DNA of 28,068 bases. Source: a virus. Made by a program: the position numbers and the translations under genes. The notes beneath the pieces were generated by a model. The model was not told where the DNA came from and did not search any database. It saw only the letters and a list, made by a program, of their open reading frames with translations. The stretch spans positions 1-28,068 of IMG/VR virus record IMGVR_UViG_3300042307_000959; one strand, 5' to 3'. This document shows positions 15,196-22,847 of this stretch, one piece after another (position 1 is the first letter of the stretch; each line of letters starts with the position of its first letter).

Positions 15196-15818
15196 AAAGT
15201 ATTATAATAATCATTTTGACGTTCCTGACGTTCTATTGTTTTTGGATGTATAATACAATAGACCTCATCTGATGGAAAATTAGTATATGATTGAAATCCA
15301 ACAATTCTTTCATGTACTTTACCACTCCATCCAATTTGCTCTGGTTTGTTTTTGTAGATACGAGTCTGAACATCAGGGAAGTTTACCCATCCTTTCTCAT
15401 TAACATTCCATCCCCATTTCTGAATATGTGCTTCAGTTAATCCTTCAACCGTATTGATTCTCGGAACTACTATTAGGTCTTTATCAGTATTCACTTCTAA
15501 CAATTCTTCCAAATTGTAGATTAAATCATTTGATAGGTATTCATCCGCATCTAATTGAAAAATCCACTCACCTTTGCAATGTGAATTTAAAAAGTTTTTC
15601 CATTGTGCGAAATCATTATCAAATTCAGATTCAATTAAAGTGATATAATTTGCATTAGCTTGTAATTCTAAATACTCAATCATTTCCGTAGAAGATTTTG
15701 GAGTATCTAAAAGAACTACTATTTCAGAATTTTCACCTTTATAGTTTATCAATTGAGTAACTAATCGTATAATTTCTTCATGCTCATTACAAGCGGTTAT
15801 TGCGTAACTTAATTTCAT
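15192..15818 (-). CDS. GT2 glycosyltransferase, LPS-core type
   Basis: I chose the ATG at 15816-15818. An upstream start at 15917 would add 33 residues (including the odd MGIHQVVQLI) that lie inside the previous gene. The 208-residue product begins MKLSYAITACNEHEEIIRLV, a GT2 start. WIFQLDADEYLSNDLIYN (about residues 86-103) carries the D-A-D metal motif. WSGKVHERIVGF (about 170-181) matches the W-x-G-x-V-H-E segment of the beta-1,4-glucosyltransferase WaaE/KdtX group, which acts on lipid A-core. The stop of the 104-residue gene lies 1 nt upstream. The sugar acceptor is unknown. Confidence 0.85.
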   Translation of the reverse strand: MKLSYAITACNEHEEIIRLVTQLINYKGENSEIVVLLDTPKSSTEMIEYLELQANANYITLIESEFDNDFAQWKNFLNSHCKGEWIFQLDADEYLSNDLIYNLEELLEVNTDKDLIVVPRINTVEGLTEAHIQKWGWNVNEKGWVNFPDVQTRIYKNKPEQIGWSGKVHERIVGFQSYTNFPSDEVYCIIHPKTIERQERQNDYYNTL

Positions 15819-15819
15819 T

Positions 15820-16134
15820 TTAATCTTCGTTATGAGATTTGATAATTTCATCTTCACCACCTGTTGTATATGGTGGATTGTATGTATAATTAATTGAACT
15901 ACCTGATGGATACCCATAAGCAGTTGATGTTACATAGTGTGGATGTTGCCAAGTAGGAAACGATTGTGTATTTGGTGCAGTATTTGGAGTATGGATTGGA
16001 AAAGTTAGTGTTGGTTCATCATTAACCTTTGCCAACACATCTTTTAATGCATCCCATTGTTTGGGTGATATATTGTATTCATGTACTCCTTGAGTAAATC
16101 CCTGTAACCAAAGGACGAATTCTTTTGATGTCAT
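15820..16134 (-). CDS. Small phage protein with Pro/Thr/Tyr-rich tail
   Basis: A 104-residue protein. The N-terminal third, TSKEFVLWLQGFTQGVHEYN followed by SPKQWDALKDVLAKV, resembles a small helical domain that recurs in many phage hypothetical proteins (E-F-x-x-W-L-x-G-F ... Q-W-x-x-L-K-x-x-L). I recall it without a known function. From about residue 45 the sequence becomes low-complexity, rich in Pro, Thr, Tyr, Asn and His, and ends with acidic GGEDEIIKSHNED. There is no membrane segment. The stop is 1 nt from the GT2 start and the gene begins 2 nt after the SGNH stop. Its position among sugar enzymes may be simple phage gene mixing. Confidence 0.55.
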   Translation of the reverse strand: MTSKEFVLWLQGFTQGVHEYNISPKQWDALKDVLAKVNDEPTLTFPIHTPNTAPNTQSFPTWQHPHYVTSTAYGYPSGSSINYTYNPPYTTGGEDEIIKSHNED

Positions 16135-16136
16135 TA

Positions 16137-16793
16137 TTATTTATTTAAATATTTTAATATATCATTTGCCAATTCCTTATAACCTACTTCACCATAATGC
16201 CCATCTCTAACTACATTAGCAGTTTCTTTACTCATATCGGTATAGTTTACAACCGGAAATGATAACTTCAAATTTTGTTTACCACCTATATTTTCATTAC
16301 ACCAACTCCAATGGATAACTTTTACATCTTTTAAGTTTGCCCAATCATTTATAAATGTAATCCATTGATTAACTTCTTGCTCATAGAAATGTTGTAAATC
16401 ACACCTATTATAAATCAATTGCTCCGCTACTTCCTTTGTTATATATGTTCCATCTACACACTCATATTCAGGAAGATTCGATAACCCTACAGACCAGATT
16501 GTTTTCCATCCGTGTTTAGATGCTACTCTGTATCTAGCTATAACTGTCCATCCAAAAATTAGGATATCACCTGATTGAATGTTTTGTAATTCTGAAAGGA
16601 ATTTGTGAAATATTCCACAATTGGAACTTCCACTAACTCCCATATTTTTTACACTAAACCCGTATTCTTCTGCTACAAATGTAGCAGTATCCTTTGCATC
16701 TCTACCCAACCATTGTTTGTAAGGACTGGGGTCATTAGAGGTGCCATTTATAGGTGCTGTCATTGAATCACCGAAAGACCATACTCTGTTCAT
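16137..16793 (-). CDS. SGNH/GDSL hydrolase
   Basis: A 218-residue single-domain SGNH protein. Block I is WSFGDSMTAP (residues 5-14) with intact GDS. GVSGSSNCGIFHKFL (about 54-68) carries the Gly and the Asn of block II/III. GDILIFGWT (about 75-83) follows, and RDGHYGEVGYKELAND (about 197-212) holds the D-x-H of block V. All four catalytic elements are present, so an active esterase or lipase-like hydrolase is expected. ATGA couples it to the upstream 157-residue gene (16790-16793). An acetylated glycan or lipid acceptor is the inferred substrate. This is the best-conserved of the four SGNH-fold proteins here. Confidence 0.8.
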   Translation of the reverse strand: MNRVWSFGDSMTAPINGTSNDPSPYKQWLGRDAKDTATFVAEEYGFSVKNMGVSGSSNCGIFHKFLSELQNIQSGDILIFGWTVIARYRVASKHGWKTIWSVGLSNLPEYECVDGTYITKEVAEQLIYNRCDLQHFYEQEVNQWITFINDWANLKDVKVIHWSWCNENIGGKQNLKLSFPVVNYTDMSKETANVVRDGHYGEVGYKELANDILKYLNK

Positions 16794-17263
16794 TCTTCGT
16801 TATTTTGTTCTTTAATAGTTTTTATTGATTTTTTTACATTAGGAGTCAATTCTTCAATATCCATTTCCAATTCAGTTATTCTACCAAACCCACTTATTTT
16901 ATAAGTTCTATATGCTTCATTTGTTATTATAGGTACTTTAGAAACTACGGATGAATAAAACTTCTTTGCTCCACCCTTCATTTCTAATTTATCTTCATCT
17001 TCATTTACAAATTTACCAAAAAATCTTTTTATTAAAGTGGGATTTATATTTGATACTTTAATTGCGTGTACCACACCTTTTGCTCTAGAAACAAACAAAG
17101 TGTATATTATAGGCCCATCTCCTATTGTGTATGATTGTTTAGTACCATCTACATATTCGTATTGCATTATCATATAGAATTTTCCACGCTTCATTCTTTC
17201 AGGTGATATTGATTTATCACCTTTATCTATATATTTGCGATATATACGATTATATGCTGACAC
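16790..17263 (-). CDS. Conserved phage-type protein of unknown function
   Basis: A 157-residue protein starting with GTG at 17261-17263. That GTG shares one base with the stop of the upstream gene (TAGTG). The central segment MKRGKFYMIMQYEY ... IIYTLFVSRAKGVVHAIKVSNIN (about residues 23-78) has the K-x-G-x-x-Y-x-x-x-Y and later hydrophobic strands of a small beta-barrel often seen in T4-type phage proteins. I do not assign a function. The C-terminus is charged (KKSIKTIKEQNNEE). Nothing suggests an enzyme. It lies between a GT4 transferase and an SGNH hydrolase. An SH3-like nucleic-acid or terminus-binding role is a weak possibility. Confidence 0.5.
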   Translation of the reverse strand: MSAYNRIYRKYIDKGDKSISPERMKRGKFYMIMQYEYVDGTKQSYTIGDGPIIYTLFVSRAKGVVHAIKVSNINPTLIKRFFGKFVNEDEDKLEMKGGAKKFYSSVVSKVPIITNEAYRTYKISGFGRITELEMDIEELTPNVKKSIKTIKEQNNEE

Positions 17264-18531
17264 TACTTATTTAACATTTTTAGTTTAGGTAATTGAAGTT
17301 GCTGGAACTTTGGTTGTATCTTATTATAAATACCATATTGATTCAAAATTCCATCAAACAATTTAGTCATTTTTTCCAATCCAAAGTTTTGTTTGTTTTG
17401 TTTACCCAATTGTATAGATGCCTTTTTGTATTTTTCATAGTTCTTATAAACATCTTTTATGGATGATAGTGCCTTTGAAATATTTACATTAAACCATTGT
17501 GATTCTTTTAATAAGAATTGGTCTGCAGCTGATTCATGTACCTGCTTTAATTCACCTTCTAATAAAACAGCTCCTTGCTTTAAGAAATCCAAATGTCCAC
17601 TCCAATTGGAAACAATTACAGGCTTACCTGTTAAACTGAATTCCAATAGGGGTCTACCAAATCCTTCACCTTTTGTAAAGTTTAACATTGCTTTTACTTT
17701 TGGATGTTCGTATAATCCGTTCATTTCAACAGGTGTTAAATCACCATGCAACAAATAAATTGGAACTGATTTATAATCATTACCCAATACTTCTCTAATT
17801 TTTTTAATAGTGGTTTCTCTATCCATTACAGAGAACCCTGCTGAAGATGTTTTAAGAACTAATGCGGGTTTTACCTTTTCATTTTTGAATGCCATTGCGA
17901 ATGTTTTTATCATCATTCCCACATTCTTTCTATCTTCTCCCAAATCACCTCTTAACCAATGACCTACGAATAGGAATGCAAACTCTTCTTTGATTTGGTC
18001 TAATTCCGAAACAATAGCAACCTCATCTGTTCCAAACATTGTTTCATCAAATCCTTCAAATAGAATTTCAACAGGTTTTTGAATTCTATGTTGTGCAATT
18101 AATTGTCCGCTTTGTTTATCTTGTTCATTATATACCGTATCTACTAAACTTTTCTTTGAATGTTCTGATGGAACTATAATCAAATCCATTCTATTACATC
18201 CATGAATCCAATCTAATGCACAATGTGTTGTTTCAATTGCCGCAGTAATTCCAATATTATAAAATCCTAATGGTTGAAATTCATTTGGGACTGTAACTTG
18301 AATATAAATGTCAGGTTTTTCTGTAATTTGTGGGATGATATTATCTACAGCCCATTTGTGAAATTGATTATCATAATTAAGAGCATCCATTGGGGTATTC
18401 CCCCAACGAGTGCTAATAATTTTAATATCAAATTTATCTAATTTATATAGAGAATGTAATAAATCTCTCGCGTGGTCACCATATCCACTTCTTGTTGCAA
18501 TCGGTGCCTGAAATACTAATGTTGGTTTCAT
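17263..18531 (-). CDS. GT4-type glycosyltransferase
   Basis: A 422-residue GT-B protein. The N-terminal half begins LVFQAPIATRSGYGDHARDL (residues 5-24), the acceptor-side glycine loop. FLFVGHWLRGDLGEDRKNV (about 190-208) is the start of the donor domain. MLNFTKGEGFGRPLLEFSLT (about 289-308) contains the E-x-F/G-x-x-x-x-E signature of GT4, followed by GKPVIVSNWSGHLDFL. It would be a retaining transferase using a nucleotide sugar donor; cytoplasmic or membrane-peripheral. It lies 1 nt after another GT4 gene, and the two are not obviously duplicates. Confidence 0.85.
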   Translation of the reverse strand: MKPTLVFQAPIATRSGYGDHARDLLHSLYKLDKFDIKIISTRWGNTPMDALNYDNQFHKWAVDNIIPQITEKPDIYIQVTVPNEFQPLGFYNIGITAAIETTHCALDWIHGCNRMDLIIVPSEHSKKSLVDTVYNEQDKQSGQLIAQHRIQKPVEILFEGFDETMFGTDEVAIVSELDQIKEEFAFLFVGHWLRGDLGEDRKNVGMMIKTFAMAFKNEKVKPALVLKTSSAGFSVMDRETTIKKIREVLGNDYKSVPIYLLHGDLTPVEMNGLYEHPKVKAMLNFTKGEGFGRPLLEFSLTGKPVIVSNWSGHLDFLKQGAVLLEGELKQVHESAADQFLLKESQWFNVNISKALSSIKDVYKNYEKYKKASIQLGKQNKQNFGLEKMTKLFDGILNQYGIYNKIQPKFQQLQLPKLKMLNK

Positions 18532-18532
18532 A

Positions 18533-19915
18533 TTATAACTCTATTAACTTAAATTTTTTCTTTGGTGTCCAATTTTCAAATGCACCTTCCATGCCATCTA
18601 CTAATGTTTTACACATTGCTTCTCTGCTCAACAAACCATCTCCCAACATCCACTTTCTACCTTTCAATGCTGCTGCATCTCTATCTTCTTTTGGAGTTAA
18701 ATACCATTCCATAATCAATGGTGATATATCTTCAAAATCAACTCTATCATCAAAGATGTAAGGAGTAGGAACTGAACCCGTTGTTGAACGAACTGGCCAA
18801 ATTGGTTTAACCCAATCTCCCCAAACTACACCTGCTTTTTTGTGTCTATCATGCAATGAACCAATCTGTACATAATCTTCTGCGGTTAGTAGTTTACCAG
18901 TTGTAATATCTCTAAATCCACATTGGTCTTGCAATCCACCCGTTACCGTTACAATGATTGGAGTTCCAGCCATTACTGATTCAGCCGTTGCCAATCCAAA
19001 TCCTTCATTAGATGCCACATTAATTGTTACATCTCCTAAATTATAAAGATAGTTCAATTGCTCTTCTGAATATCTGTTTGGTGCAAATACTACATTTGTT
19101 TCAGGTGAACAACACTCTGCTATAGTTCTTGGTAAATCAGTACCATGTTCTTCTACGGGTTGAGTATGCATTAATAAACATACTTTACTTCTATGTTCTG
19201 GTGATAATGCCTCCACAAACTTATCGAATGCAAGAATTACATCAATTGGTTGTTTTCTACGAATGTTTCTATTATTCCAATACAAAACAAAATCGTATTC
19301 TTTTTCACCAAAGATTTCCTTTTTAAATTCAGCAGGTACTTCAACTGGCTTATATAAATCGGAATTAATGCCGTGAGGTACATAACTTACTTGCCAATCA
19401 GCAGGTTTAGTCCAATGTTTTTCTTTATCCCATCCCCACACTCTACGGGTAATACCATAAGTTTGTTTTGAAATACAACCAATCCAATCACAACTTTCGT
19501 AGTAATCTCTATTGTATTTAGGGTCTGGTAAATCATCCCAAATGTGATAAAAGAAAAGGGGTACTGATTGACGAATTTCGTGCTCCATCTCATATAACCA
19601 AATCCAGTAACGAGGGTCAGTAAAGTGGAGAATTGCATCAGGTTTTTCAACCATCAACAATTGACGAATAATACCTGGATTACCATATCCATCTGATGGG
19701 TAAATTTTTACACTAGCATCAGCAACACCAGTTTGCTCTCTAACGCTATCATTTAAATCTAAAATCTTACCTGCTTCTGGGTGTTTGATTGCTGCTCCTA
19801 ATTGAACCCAATCATATTTATCAACGGTTCCCATAACCAATTGTTTGGAAACATTAGCGATACCACTCGCCATTCGTAAATCGTCTGATAATAATAAAAT
19901 CTTCTTTTTTGCCAT
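18533..19915 (-). CDS. GT4-type glycosyltransferase
   Basis: A 460-residue GT-B protein. KKKILLLSDDLRMASGIANVSK (residues 3-24) holds the GT4 G-I-A-N acceptor loop. DFVLYWNNRNIRRKQPIDVILAF (about residue 209 on) is the donor-side strand with R-K basic residues for the phosphates. INVASNEGFGLATAESVMAG (about 298-317) has the E-x-x-x-x-x-x-E pair, and GTPIIVTVTGGLQDQC follows. It is longer than a minimal GT4, with an extra C-terminal segment of about 80 residues (WMLGDGLLSREAM). It is the first gene downstream of the nuclease and has a 29-nt upstream gap. Confidence 0.85.
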   Translation of the reverse strand: MAKKKILLLSDDLRMASGIANVSKQLVMGTVDKYDWVQLGAAIKHPEAGKILDLNDSVREQTGVADASVKIYPSDGYGNPGIIRQLLMVEKPDAILHFTDPRYWIWLYEMEHEIRQSVPLFFYHIWDDLPDPKYNRDYYESCDWIGCISKQTYGITRRVWGWDKEKHWTKPADWQVSYVPHGINSDLYKPVEVPAEFKKEIFGEKEYDFVLYWNNRNIRRKQPIDVILAFDKFVEALSPEHRSKVCLLMHTQPVEEHGTDLPRTIAECCSPETNVVFAPNRYSEEQLNYLYNLGDVTINVASNEGFGLATAESVMAGTPIIVTVTGGLQDQCGFRDITTGKLLTAEDYVQIGSLHDRHKKAGVVWGDWVKPIWPVRSTTGSVPTPYIFDDRVDFEDISPLIMEWYLTPKEDRDAAALKGRKWMLGDGLLSREAMCKTLVDGMEGAFENWTPKKKFKLIEL

Positions 19916-19944
19916 AACTTATTTTTATAAATAATTATTGTTTT

Positions 19945-20811
19945 TTATATTTTTCCGTCACAAATTCCTCTTTGTTTAAACTCACACCAATCACATAATT
20001 TTGATGGATGTTTGGGGTATTTTGAATCTACATTATATTCCCCATTCTGGTCAAACACACTATTAACGAATTCAGTAAATCCTTTCCATGATTTGGTCAT
20101 AGAAGGTTTACCACTTGCAGGTACGTGTCTACTGATACGAGGGATGTTATAATCTGTATTTTCAGATACCTTACGCTTTAGAATTATGAATTCCACATCA
20201 ATTACATCTTCGGATATATTTAGTAATTCTGCGTAAAATTTTTTGTATAAAAGTAATTGTGTGCTTTTAATCGAGTCTGCTTTTTGGTTTTTAGTCCATC
20301 CTCTAGTTGAGGTTTTGAAATCAGTAATACGATATCTACCTGTTGATTTACTTCTAACGATGAAATCAATAAATCCCATAAAATTGACATTTTCTGAAAT
20401 CTTTGTATTGATTACCTGCTCAATTGCAATTAACTCGTCATCTTTTAGTGAGAAAAAATTATTGAAATTTTTAGATTTCTGAAAGTAATCTAAAATAAGA
20501 TACCCATCTTCTAAAAACTCAACTAACTCCTCTTTGGAACATATTGGGTTCTGTCCTTCGTTTGATTCTTTTAAAAAGGATTCTCGCATTTTTTCTTTGA
20601 GAAACTCTTTTGTATTCATATTCTTATCTGCTTGCGATTTGGAAATACGCAAACATCTACTTAAATATTCTTGCAAAGTCTCATGCATTGCGGAACCAAA
20701 AACGGTGTGTATATTGGATGATGATTCTCTCAAACCATCTATATACGCCAGTTTGTATTGATGTGGGCATGCAGACCACATACTATATTGGGAAAATGAA
20801 ACTCTAGCCAT
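19945..20811 (-). CDS. Cas4/RecB-like PD-(D/E)XK nuclease with Fe-S-type cysteines
   Basis: A 288-residue protein with motifs in the order of the RecB/Cas4 family: FSQYSMWSACPHQYKLAYI with C15 near the N-terminus, H43 (GSAMHETLQEYL), D149 (GFIDFI), D164 and K166 (ITDFKTS), and QLLLY (Q185, Y189). Three more cysteines close to the C-terminus, C273, C276 and C284, complete the four-Cys iron-sulfur cluster together with C15. Members are exonucleases or endonucleases used in recombination and DNA degradation. In T4-type phages such proteins sit near the replication genes, as here. A 50-nt spacer, the longest gap in the window, precedes the start. Activity needs Mg2+/Mn2+; substrate polarity is unknown. 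Confidence 0.85.
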   Translation of the reverse strand: MARVSFSQYSMWSACPHQYKLAYIDGLRESSSNIHTVFGSAMHETLQEYLSRCLRISKSQADKNMNTKEFLKEKMRESFLKESNEGQNPICSKEELVEFLEDGYLILDYFQKSKNFNNFFSLKDDELIAIEQVINTKISENVNFMGFIDFIVRSKSTGRYRITDFKTSTRGWTKNQKADSIKSTQLLLYKKFYAELLNISEDVIDVEFIILKRKVSENTDYNIPRISRHVPASGKPSMTKSWKGFTEFVNSVFDQNGEYNVDSKYPKHPSKLCDWCEFKQRGICDGKI

Positions 20812-20861
20812 AGTGTGTTATTTAAATACAATATACACAATTTATTCCTATTTTCCTAGCA

Positions 20862-21314
20862 TTAAATCTTTAATTTTAATTTGGTTATTAACTTTTTGTC
20901 AGTACCATATTTTTCGCACATATATTTTATATTTTCTCTACCTTCTCTGGTTGCATATAAAACTTCAATGTAATCAATTGATTGTCTTTCGGAACAATCG
21001 TAATCTTTTTTAATTAAATCAACTAAAAATGATTCGTATTTTTCTTCTCCTTTTCCTTTGATGTATTTAAGATAATATTTACCTTTAGGTATAATACTGA
21101 TATACAACTTATACATTTCTCTAGGTTCTAATGTTTGAGTCAGAGGTAATATAGTTGCAATCAATTCTACCCATTCAGGTTTCATCGAAAGGAATCTATT
21201 AATCATAAAGTTACTCCATGTCTTAATATCTTCCTCTGATAATTTATCAAAGTAGTTTGGGTCTTGCTCCGATGTAATTGCAGCAATGTGGTCAAATAAC
21301 TTTTTTCCTGCCAT
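20862..21314 (-). CDS. 62: Clamp loader small subunit gp62-like
   Basis: The start is the ATG at 21312-21314 (MAGKKLFDHI), not an upstream in-frame Met at 21392 that would lie inside the zinc-ribbon gene. The 150-residue product contains ISIIPKGKYYLKYIKGKGEE (about residues 66-85), matching the A-V-P-R-G-K-R-Y-G-K-W segment of T4 gp62. SFLVDLIKKDYDCSERQSIDYIEVL follows, corresponding to gp62 LAKRYQ ... INYKSIL. gp62 is the single subunit that, with four gp44 ATPases, opens and loads the gp45 clamp. T4 gp62 is 187 residues, so this one is shorter. It sits 2 nt from the zinc-ribbon gene, which separates it from gene 44. Confidence 0.75.
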   Translation of the reverse strand: MAGKKLFDHIAAITSEQDPNYFDKLSEEDIKTWSNFMINRFLSMKPEWVELIATILPLTQTLEPREMYKLYISIIPKGKYYLKYIKGKGEEKYESFLVDLIKKDYDCSERQSIDYIEVLYATREGRENIKYMCEKYGTDKKLITKLKLKI

Positions 21315-21316
21315 TA

Positions 21317-21553
21317 TTATACTATTGATGATGGTGTGTCTCTCAATTCCAAAGGTAATAATTCCTGCAATGCTTTTCCACATTGAGTACATAAATACAT
21401 TTCAATTGGAATGATTGAATCTTGAGCATTACCAGTCATTATTTTACTTAATTTTTTAAATCTATATCCTGGCATAAATGTTTTATTTCCACATTCACAC
21501 ACCATATCTCTCGCATCATTTAAACTGATACCGTTTGGTAATCCTTGTTCCAT
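21317..21553 (-). CDS. Zinc-ribbon protein between clamp-loader genes
   Basis: A 78-residue protein with a zinc ribbon: a C-E-C-G knuckle (residues 19-22) and a second one, LCTQCGKA (about 56-63). The linker contains FMPGYRFKKLSKIMTGNAQD. The first Met at 21553 overlaps the gp44 stop by one base (TAATG), so translation is likely coupled. The linker and final LLPLELRD look like a small conserved T4-type phage family that I recall without a known function. No catalytic motif is present. Location between genes 44 and 62 suggests a partner of the replisome or a transcription-related factor; this is inference. Confidence 0.65.
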   Translation of the reverse strand: MEQGLPNGISLNDARDMVCECGNKTFMPGYRFKKLSKIMTGNAQDSIIPIEMYLCTQCGKALQELLPLELRDTPSSIV

Positions 21554-22500
21554 TATTTTATAATATTTAAAATTTGAATAATTGTACTCATAAACACTAT
21601 TTCTTTATCTACTACTAATGCATCTTTGGATAATCCTTCTGCGATTGTCAAAATTACATTTGCCGTATTACCTGCCGCGTATTCATCTACTCTACTATAC
21701 AACATAGAATACATTTCAGAATAATCATTTAAACGATTGTCCGCAACTGCTTGTCTGATGTTCATAAACATATTTCGTTTATCATCATTTGCTTTTAACA
21801 AATCTACGAGTTTGGTTTGAAAATTAGATTCCACCATAATTTGATGGTCTACTTTCAATTCTCCTTTTGCAGATTGTAATTGACAAGTATTTAAGATTCT
21901 ACGAATATCAGGGTAATATGAACTAATGATATCGGCAACATTTTTAACATCGTATTTAATTTTTTCCGCATCTAAAATTCTAGTAACCTGAATTGCAACA
22001 TCTTTCTTTGTAGGAGGTGTGATTGCAAATGTTTGACATCTACTTTTAATTGGGTCAATAATCTTTTCGTGATAATTACACGTTAAGATAAATCTACAAT
22101 GTTTAGAGAATGTCTCCATTAGATTACGCAAGATTGCCTGTGCGTTTGGAGTCATATAATCAAACTCATCCAAAATGATAATCTTAAATCCTGCAAATCC
22201 CATTGAGGATGCAAAGTTCTTAACCTTGTTACGAACGGTATCCACATTGTTCTCATCCGATGCGTTAATAATCATACTATCACATTTGATTGTATTTACA
22301 ATAAGTTTTGCAAGTGTGGTTTTACCCGTCCCTGCTTTACCATGTAATAGCAAATGTGGAATATCGTTATTATCCAAATATTGTTGAATGGTTTCCTTTA
22401 CGGTTTCATTACCAACATATTCGGAAAGTGTTTGTGGGCGGTATTTTTCCACCCACAAACTATGTTCTCTCTTACTAATATCGTTTTCAAAAAAGCTCAT
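21553..22500 (-). CDS. 44: Clamp loader ATPase gp44-like
   Basis: A 315-residue AAA+ ATPase. LWVEKYRPQTLSEYVGNE (residues 15-32) is the typical clamp-loader N-terminus. Walker A is GKAGTGKTT (54-62). The DExx box ILDEFDYMTPNAQAIL (109-124) is Walker B. CRFILTCNYHEKIIDPIKSRC (135-155) contains sensor 1 and the S-R-C arginine-finger motif. This matches gp44, RFC small subunits and the related bacterial DnaX. It forms a complex with gp62 and loads the gp45 clamp. T4 gp44 is 319 residues, so the length is normal. It lies 10 nt after the 98-residue gene. Confidence 0.9.
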   Translation of the reverse strand: MSFFENDISKREHSLWVEKYRPQTLSEYVGNETVKETIQQYLDNNDIPHLLLHGKAGTGKTTLAKLIVNTIKCDSMIINASDENNVDTVRNKVKNFASSMGFAGFKIIILDEFDYMTPNAQAILRNLMETFSKHCRFILTCNYHEKIIDPIKSRCQTFAITPPTKKDVAIQVTRILDAEKIKYDVKNVADIISSYYPDIRRILNTCQLQSAKGELKVDHQIMVESNFQTKLVDLLKANDDKRNMFMNIRQAVADNRLNDYSEMYSMLYSRVDEYAAGNTANVILTIAEGLSKDALVVDKEIVFMSTIIQILNIIK

Positions 22501-22510
22501 AATTAATTAG

Positions 22511-22807
22511 TTATTTTTTTTTAGATTTTTCTCTCTCTAATTTTGATTCTTCTGAAATTGGTCTTGGGAAGATTGTGAATTCCATCCCATTTTGTTGAAA
22601 ATTTAATCCCTGTCCTTCTATTGGTTGAATGCTTAATGTTAGTGGTGATGGTTCAGAATTTTCATCTCCCCATGCAAATACAATAGGTTCATTATTAAAA
22701 AATTGAAAACACCATTCTACATCTGCGATTGGATGTGGTTCTGTAATATTAACACTACCTTGTGATTGCAATTCCTCATTTGGAAATAGTTCTAATTGTT
22801 TTTTCAT
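22511..22807 (-). CDS. Small protein of unknown function in the replication module
   Basis: A 98-residue protein that I do not recognise. It starts with MKKQLELFPNEELQSQGS and has a core with two Trp (VEWCFQFFNNEPIVFAWGDE, about residues 30-49) that looks beta-rich. It ends with a charged, Lys/Glu-rich tail (SEESKLEREKSKKK). There is no membrane segment, Cys knuckle or enzyme motif. The sequence just before the ATG is very A-rich (TATAAATAAAATG), which fits the A-rich leader style of Bacteroidota; a separate promoter is not proved. It lies between the degenerate SGNH gene and gp44, so a replication-accessory role is plausible only by position. Confidence 0.5.
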   Translation of the reverse strand: MKKQLELFPNEELQSQGSVNITEPHPIADVEWCFQFFNNEPIVFAWGDENSEPSPLTLSIQPIEGQGLNFQQNGMEFTIFPRPISEESKLEREKSKKK

Positions 22808-22847
22808 TTTATTTATAATTTATTTTTAATAATATAATTTATTTTTT

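Noticed and set aside
15819-15917. Longer N-terminus of the LPS-core-type GT2 protein beginning MGIHQVVQLI.
   Set aside because: The extra 33 codons overlap the end of the 104-residue gene and lie before the canonical GT2 start at the ATG of 15818.
21315-21392. Longer N-terminus of the gp62-like protein.
   Set aside because: It would overlap the zinc-ribbon gene in another frame; the ATG at 21314 lies 2 nt after that stop and gives the expected protein start.
22810-22817. TATAAATA just before the 98-residue gene as a late promoter.
   Set aside because: It ends only 2 nt before the ATG, too close for a normal promoter. It is better read as an A-rich translation leader.
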